From: an uncultured Eubacteriales bacterium
GTDB taxonomy: Bacteria > Bacillota > Clostridia > TANB77 > CAG-508
Direction: 5' to 3'
Assembly (NCBI GenBank): GCA_902488785.1
Contig: CABTXJ010000005.1
Span: forward strand, 1 to 19,931
DNA: 19,931 nucleotides
This document shows positions 16,196 to 19,931 of this stretch, in pieces. A program made the translations under genes and the position numbers. The notes under the pieces were generated by a model. The model was not told the origin of the DNA. It saw only the letters and a list, made by a program, of their open reading frames with translations, and ran no database searches. How positions within the stretch are numbered: position 1 is the first letter of the stretch; each line of letters begins with the position of its first letter.

Positions 16196-17286
16196 TTATA
16201 CCAGTAATAGTAGGACCAACAGGAATTGGTAAAACAGAACTTGCAATTAGTTTAGCAAAAAAAATAGACGGTGAAATAATATCTGCAGATTCTATGCAAA
16301 TATATGAAGGAATGGATATTGGAACAGGTAAGGCAACAAAAGAAGAAATGCAAAATATAAAGCATTATATGCTAGATATTAAAAAGCCATATGAAAGATA
16401 TACAGCAAAAGAATTTAAAGAAGATGCTTTAAAATGCATTGAAGAAATTATTAAAAAAGCTAAAACTCCTATAATAGTAGGTGGAACAGGATTATATATT
16501 AATTCACTTGTATATGATTATACTTTTGATAAGGAAGTAGAAATTAAAAAAGAAAAAAATGAAAAAGCAGAAGAAAAAGAAAGCAATAGTGAGATAGATT
16601 ATACAGAGCATATATTAAAATATAGGAAAAGCTTAGAAGAAAAACTTCTAAAAAAAGAAATAACATTAGAAGAATTATATGAAATGGCATGTAAGATAGA
16701 TCCTAATTCAAGTTCAAAAATATCTTCAAATGACAAAAAAAGAATACTTAGAATATTAGAACTAGATTATATTGGAAGAGAAAAAGCAAGTGAAGATATA
16801 TTAAAGGCAATAAATAATCAAAATGAAATAAACAAAAATGATAATAATATAAGTGATAATAATTGTAGCAGTAAATATAACTATATGATATTTATGCTAA
16901 ACCAAGATAGAAAAAAACTATATGAAAAAATAGAAAAAAGAATAGACAAGATGTTAGAGCTAGGACTTGTATCTGAAACTAAAGAAATTGTGGATATAAT
17001 ATGTGAAAATACAGATATCAAAGATATAGCAGATTTTACTAAGGAGAATATGCTAAGATATGATATAACTGCTATGCAGGCCATTGGATATAAAGAACCA
17101 TTAGAATATTTAAAAGGAAATATATCATATGATGAAATGGTATATGATTTAAAACTTGGAACAAGACATTATGCTAAAAGGCAGTTAACATGGTTTAAAA
17201 AACTTAATCCAATTATACTTGATAAAGATAAGTATACAGTAGAAGAACTAACTGAAGAGGTAATATTAAAATTAAAGGAGAAATAA
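16192..17286 (+). CDS. miaA: tRNA dimethylallyltransferase MiaA
   Basis: MiaA adds a dimethylallyl group to adenosine 37 of tRNAs reading UNN codons. Motifs are all present: P-loop GPTGIGKT (8-15), SADSMQIYEGMDIGTGK (31-47) with Asp33, VGGTGLYINSLVY (96-108), TAMQAIGYKE (293-302) and RHYAKRQLTWFKK (325-337). At 364 residues it is longer than the usual 300-320. The excess lies in two charged low-complexity inserts at about 114-135 and 206-229, the same style of insertion as in MutL. The ATG overlaps the mutL stop as ATGA, which implies coupled translation; mutL-miaA is a widely conserved pair. hfq, often next, is absent. Confidence 0.95.
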   Translation: MIIPVIVGPTGIGKTELAISLAKKIDGEIISADSMQIYEGMDIGTGKATKEEMQNIKHYMLDIKKPYERYTAKEFKEDALKCIEEIIKKAKTPIIVGGTGLYINSLVYDYTFDKEVEIKKEKNEKAEEKESNSEIDYTEHILKYRKSLEEKLLKKEITLEELYEMACKIDPNSSSKISSNDKKRILRILELDYIGREKASEDILKAINNQNEINKNDNNISDNNCSSKYNYMIFMLNQDRKKLYEKIEKRIDKMLELGLVSETKEIVDIICENTDIKDIADFTKENMLRYDITAMQAIGYKEPLEYLKGNISYDEMVYDLKLGTRHYAKRQLTWFKKLNPIILDKDKYTVEELTEEVILKLKEK

Positions 17287-17288
17287 TT

Positions 17289-18578
17289 TTGGAAGAACAT
17301 AAAAAATATAATGGAGCAGTATTATTAATTGCAAGTATAATAATGTTTTTTATTATATTTAATTACATACCTAAAATAATTAAATTATTTTCTCAGCCTG
17401 CACAAAATTTTACTGTAAGTGTTGGTAAAATTGTTGATGAAGAATATACAAAGGCTTTAATTATTAGAAATGAAAATGTTTTAACAAATGGTGAAAAAAA
17501 GATTGAAAAAGATAAGCAAGAAGGTCAAAAGGTAAGAAAAGGCGAAAGAATTGGAAGATATTATGCAGATAACGAAAACAAGATGCTAGAAGAAATTGCA
17601 AATATTGACAAGGAAATAGAAAAGGTACTTGCCGAAAATAATCAGAAAATTGAATCACCAGAAAGCACAATATTAGATAAGAAGATAGAAGCGCTAATAT
17701 CTGAAATTAATGGAATAAACAAGCAAGAAAAGATAACTAAAATAACAAAGGAAGTTAATGAAGAAATACTTAAAAAAGCTAAAACTTCAGGAGAGCTATC
17801 AAAAGAAGGAAACAAATTAAAGAAATTAATTGATCAAAAAACAAAACTTGAAAATAACTTAAATAGTAATACAAATATAATTACTGCAACAGATGCAGGA
17901 AATGTTTCATACAAGATAGACGGATATGAAGGAAAACTTAAAACAGATAATTTTGATTATTTAACAAAAGATGTAATATCTGAAGTTGATATAAAAAGTG
18001 GAAATATAGTGTCAACTGTAGAAAACAATGTTAAAATAGTAGATGGATTTAAAACATATTTAGTATGTGTATTAGAAAATAAGAATACTAAAGATAAAAA
18101 AATAGGAGATATTGTTGGAATAAGAATTGGAAGCCATGAAGAAATTGATGGTAAAATTGTATATATGAAAAAAATATCTGAAAATGAAAATATATTAGTA
18201 TTTGAAGTAGATAGACTATATGATGTGTTATCACAATATAGGAAGGTAAATATTTCAATAATATGGTGGTCACAAGAAGGCCTTAAGATTAACAACAATG
18301 CATTAGTTAAGGCACAAAACGGACTATATTTTGCTAAAAAAGATAAGGGAGGCTATTCTGAAATAATACCAGTTAAGGTAATTAGAAAAACAGACGAATA
18401 TTCACTTATTGAATCATATACAAAAGCAGATTATGAAAAAGCAGGTATAAAAATGGATTATGCACCATCTGTAGTAGAGTATGATGAAATAAGTATAGCA
18501 CCTAAAATAGATAAAGAAGATATGGAAAAATATAGCACTCTATCTAGATTAAAAGAAGAAAAGGATAAAGATAAATAA
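17289..18578 (+). CDS. HlyD-like membrane-anchored protein next to the division genes
   Basis: This 429-residue protein has one N-terminal transmembrane segment (about 9-27), then an extracytoplasmic part with a barrel-sandwich-like half (LTNGEKKIEKDKQEGQKVRKGERIGRYYADN, 65-95), a helical hairpin (about 97-190) and a return beta region with ITATDAGNVSYKIDGYEG. This layout is that of HlyD/membrane-fusion proteins. Clostridial genomes often have such a gene beside sepF, where its role is unknown; no exporter partner lies here. The start is a TTG two bases after the miaA stop, supported by AAAGGAG (17274-17280) 8 nt upstream. It closes the lon-mutL-miaA run. No clear terminator follows. Classification as HlyD-like rests on architecture and context. 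Confidence 0.7.
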   Translation: MEEHKKYNGAVLLIASIIMFFIIFNYIPKIIKLFSQPAQNFTVSVGKIVDEEYTKALIIRNENVLTNGEKKIEKDKQEGQKVRKGERIGRYYADNENKMLEEIANIDKEIEKVLAENNQKIESPESTILDKKIEALISEINGINKQEKITKITKEVNEEILKKAKTSGELSKEGNKLKKLIDQKTKLENNLNSNTNIITATDAGNVSYKIDGYEGKLKTDNFDYLTKDVISEVDIKSGNIVSTVENNVKIVDGFKTYLVCVLENKNTKDKKIGDIVGIRIGSHEEIDGKIVYMKKISENENILVFEVDRLYDVLSQYRKVNISIIWWSQEGLKINNNALVKAQNGLYFAKKDKGGYSEIIPVKVIRKTDEYSLIESYTKADYEKAGIKMDYAPSVVEYDEISIAPKIDKEDMEKYSTLSRLKEEKDKDK

Positions 18579-18695
18579 AAATAAAAATTAAAAGAAAAAT
18601 AAAAATAGAAGCAAAAATATAATACAAAATATACCAAAAAACGTAGTATTATCAGGATTTGTATAGATTAAATTACATAATATATTAAATAAATA

Positions 18696-18725
18696 TTGTA
18701 CATAATAGATTACAATATTTATAAT
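18696..18725 (+). promoter_or_regulatory. Candidate promoter of sepF-divIVA
   Basis: TTGTAC (18696-18701) and a perfect TATAAT (18720-18725) are separated by 18 bp. This would give a leader of about 90 nt that contains the inverted repeat at 18761-18781. A second possibility, TTGCAA (18748-18753) with TATAGT (18773-18778), has a poor 19-bp spacer. Confidence 0.45.
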
Positions 18726-18760
18726 TTATGTTACAAAAGATAATATATTGCAAATACATA

Positions 18761-18781
18761 ATTACTATATGTTATAGTAAT
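18761..18781. repeat. Perfect 9-bp inverted repeat in the sepF leader
   Basis: ATTACTATA (18761-18769) and TATAGTAAT (18773-18781) are perfect complements around TGT. There is no T tract after it, so it is not a terminator. An operator or an mRNA hairpin 40 nt ahead of the sepF start would fit. Confidence 0.5.
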
Positions 18782-18822
18782 AATATATAAAATGTGTAAA
18801 AGTCAGTAAAAGGAGAAACGCA

Positions 18823-19296
18823 ATGTTTGAAAAAATAAAAGATTTTATTTCTTCATTTGATCGTGAAGAGGAATATGATTATGAAGAAAATTTAGACTAT
18901 GGATTAAATATAGCTTCAGATGAAGAAGAAAATGAAAGCGAAGAAAAAGAAGAAAAGGTTTCTATGTTTAAGCCAAGTGCTAGACCTAAAATAGTAAAAA
19001 GAGAAGATATAAATGCAATAAGAATGCAAATAGTAAAACCTACAAGACTTGAAGAAGCAGAAGAAATAGTATATATTCTAAGAGAGAAACAAGCAGCAAT
19101 ATTAAATTTTGAGGGACTAAATAAAGATGTAGCAACTAGAATAATAGATATTGTATCAGGTGGAGTTTTTGCATTAGATGGTCATATTGAAAAAGTTAGT
19201 AATGCCATATTTATAGCTGCACCACGTGATTATAGGATACAATCAGCTACAAATGGTAGATCAAAGAGGAATAATAATAATTTTAGTTTCCGTTAA
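18823..19296 (+). CDS. sepF: Cell division protein SepF
   Basis: SepF tethers FtsZ to the membrane and helps build the septum in Gram-positive bacteria. This 157-residue protein has the usual parts: an N-terminal amphipathic membrane helix (MFEKIKDFISSF, 1-12), an acidic linker (14-46), and the SepF core at about 68-138. The core reads QIVKPTRLEEAEEIVYILREKQAAILNFEGL, then the ATRIIDIVSGGVFALDGHIEKVSNAIFIAAP stretch with the conserved glycine pair 113-114. A short Asn/Arg-rich tail follows. The ATG has an AAAAGGAG site at 18809-18816. divIVA follows within 13 bp, so the two are cotranscribed. The ylmE, ylmG and ylmH genes often found around sepF are not between them. Confidence 0.95.
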   Translation: MFEKIKDFISSFDREEEYDYEENLDYGLNIASDEEENESEEKEEKVSMFKPSARPKIVKREDINAIRMQIVKPTRLEEAEEIVYILREKQAAILNFEGLNKDVATRIIDIVSGGVFALDGHIEKVSNAIFIAAPRDYRIQSATNGRSKRNNNNFSFR

Positions 19297-19309
19297 AATG
19301 GAGGGATAG

Positions 19310-19804
19310 ATGTTAACACCTATAGATATAGACAATAAACAATTTTCAAGACAATTAAAAGGATATAATGTAGACGAAGTAGATGATTTTTTAGATGAAA
19401 TATCAGCAGACTACGAAAGAGCTATGTTAATGAATAAGAATTTAGAAGATAAGATATCAGAACTTGAAAATATACTACAAGAGTATAAAAACGCTGAAGG
19501 TTCACTTCAAGATACACTACTTATTGCAAAACAAACAGCAGATAATATTAGGCAATCAGCTGAAACAGAAGCAAATAAAGTGTTAGATGAAGCAGAAAAA
19601 GTATATAGAGATAAGACTGGTAATATTGATGGAATAATTGAAGGTAAAAAGCAAGAATTAAATAATATACAAGAAAGCATTAATGTATTTAAAAGAAAAA
19701 GTGAAGCATTACTAGTTGCACAACTAGAAATCCTAAAGACATTTGAAGATGAAGAAAAAACTGACTTAAATAATAGTAATAACAGTGAAGATAATAATGA
19801 ATAG
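19310..19804 (+). CDS. divIVA: Cell division/polar scaffold protein DivIVA
   Basis: DivIVA-family proteins bind curved membrane at septa and poles and recruit division or growth proteins. This 164-residue protein starts with the conserved membrane-binding domain: MLTPIDIDNKQFSRQLKGYNVDEVDDFLDEISADYE (1-36), including the LTPxDI start and the GYxxxEVDxFLD pattern. A long coiled coil follows (about 38-150), and the tail is acidic and Asn-rich (152-164). A GGAGGG ribosome site precedes the ATG. It is the last gene of the sepF operon and is followed at once by a terminator. The length is typical for clostridial DivIVA. Confidence 0.95.
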   Translation: MLTPIDIDNKQFSRQLKGYNVDEVDDFLDEISADYERAMLMNKNLEDKISELENILQEYKNAEGSLQDTLLIAKQTADNIRQSAETEANKVLDEAEKVYRDKTGNIDGIIEGKKQELNNIQESINVFKRKSEALLVAQLEILKTFEDEEKTDLNNSNNSEDNNE

Positions 19805-19812
19805 TAACATAT

Positions 19813-19838
19813 ACTGAGATAGATATCTCAGTTTTTTT
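19813..19838 (+). terminator. Rho-independent terminator after divIVA
   Basis: ACTGAGATA and TATCTCAGT form a perfect stem (19813-19832) around a minimal GA centre, best drawn as 8 bp with an AGAT loop. A T7 tract (19832-19838) follows immediately. The stem begins 9 bp after the divIVA stop. Confidence 0.93.
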
Positions 19839-19839
19839 A

Positions 19840-19931
19840 GTGTGCTCGGCATGAGCATATTCTAATGGGTGAAAGTCCTTAGCATGCCCGGTAGTGGGAA
19901 ATGCATAGCTGAAGGCAAGGGTGTCCATCGT
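19840..19931 (+). mobile_element. 5' end of a group II intron (runs off the window)
   Basis: Right behind the divIVA terminator the base composition changes sharply to near-balanced G/C. The segment starts GTGTG, fitting the GUGYG 5' consensus of group II introns. It then holds GGGTGAAAGTCC (19867-19878), and GCTGAAGGCAAGGGTGTCC (19908-19926), which I recognise from domain I of many bacterial group II introns. Short pairings typical of structured RNA are visible: TGCTC/GAGCA at 19843-19857, and GCAT with ATGC enclosing CCC and GGG at 19881-19904. Only about 92 bp are present, so the maturase/reverse transcriptase gene, if any, would be beyond the window. An alternative 5' boundary is 19842 (GTGCT). 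Class cannot be assigned from this piece. Confidence 0.8.

Larger units (their letters stand above)
18579..18822. other. Intergenic region upstream of sepF
   Basis: This 244-bp gap is A/T-rich and has no credible gene. The first 100 bp show no terminator for the preceding gene. A candidate promoter and an inverted repeat lie in the second half and are listed separately. Confidence 0.6.

Noticed and set aside
19689..19928. Minus-strand open frame of 79 codons across the divIVA end and the intron edge
   Set aside because: It spans a strong terminator and structured intron RNA sequence, has no ribosome site or recognisable protein features, and overlaps divIVA.

Overview
The window is a very AT-rich, purine-loaded stretch of a bacterial chromosome. 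The proteins are rich in Lys, Glu, Asn and Ile. Start sites carry strong Gram-positive Shine-Dalgarno sequences, two genes start with TTG, and SepF, DivIVA, a ferredoxin-linked 2-oxoacid oxidoreductase and an endonuclease-type MutL are present. This fits an anaerobic low-GC Firmicute of the Clostridia, perhaps an uncultured gut lineage. The taxonomic call is inference. All genes but one lie on the + strand.

Layout. (1) 117-1412: a DUF2254-type membrane protein. (2) 1424-3039: a type IV toxin-antitoxin cassette (AbiEi-like antitoxin and AbiEii-like nucleotidyltransferase toxin) with its own near-consensus promoter. It is bracketed by two nearly identical 49-bp sequences, each holding a transcription terminator. 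(3) 3260-4252: a membrane-anchored M23 peptidase. (4) 4316-7340: a tightly coupled four-gene operon for a gamma-delta-alpha-beta pyruvate-type ferredoxin oxidoreductase, closed by a symmetrical terminator shared with a convergent small membrane protein (7446-7793, minus). (5) 8069-8803: tsaB. (6) 9012-18578: a long same-strand run of Lon-like AAA protease, unrecognised 757-residue coiled-coil protein, mutL, miaA and an HlyD-like membrane protein, with a promoter upstream whose spacer is an 18-bp perfect palindrome. (7) 18823-19804: sepF and divIVA, followed by a terminator. (8) From about 19840 to the window end: sequence resembling the 5' end of a group II intron, placed directly behind that terminator.

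How the genes fit together. The four Por subunits make one enzyme that exchanges electrons with ferredoxin. tsaB and miaA act on neighbouring tRNA bases (A37 t6A and i6A modification). mutL serves mismatch repair, and SepF and DivIVA serve septum and pole assembly. The AbiE cassette and the intron are the accessory elements. Both sit at transcription terminators, where insertion would do least damage to host genes.

The points most worth a second look are the duplicated terminator around the AbiE cassette, the group II intron edge behind a terminator, the unrecognised coiled-coil gene inside the Lon-MutL run, and three perfect or near-perfect inverted repeats at the tsaB, lon and sepF upstream regions.
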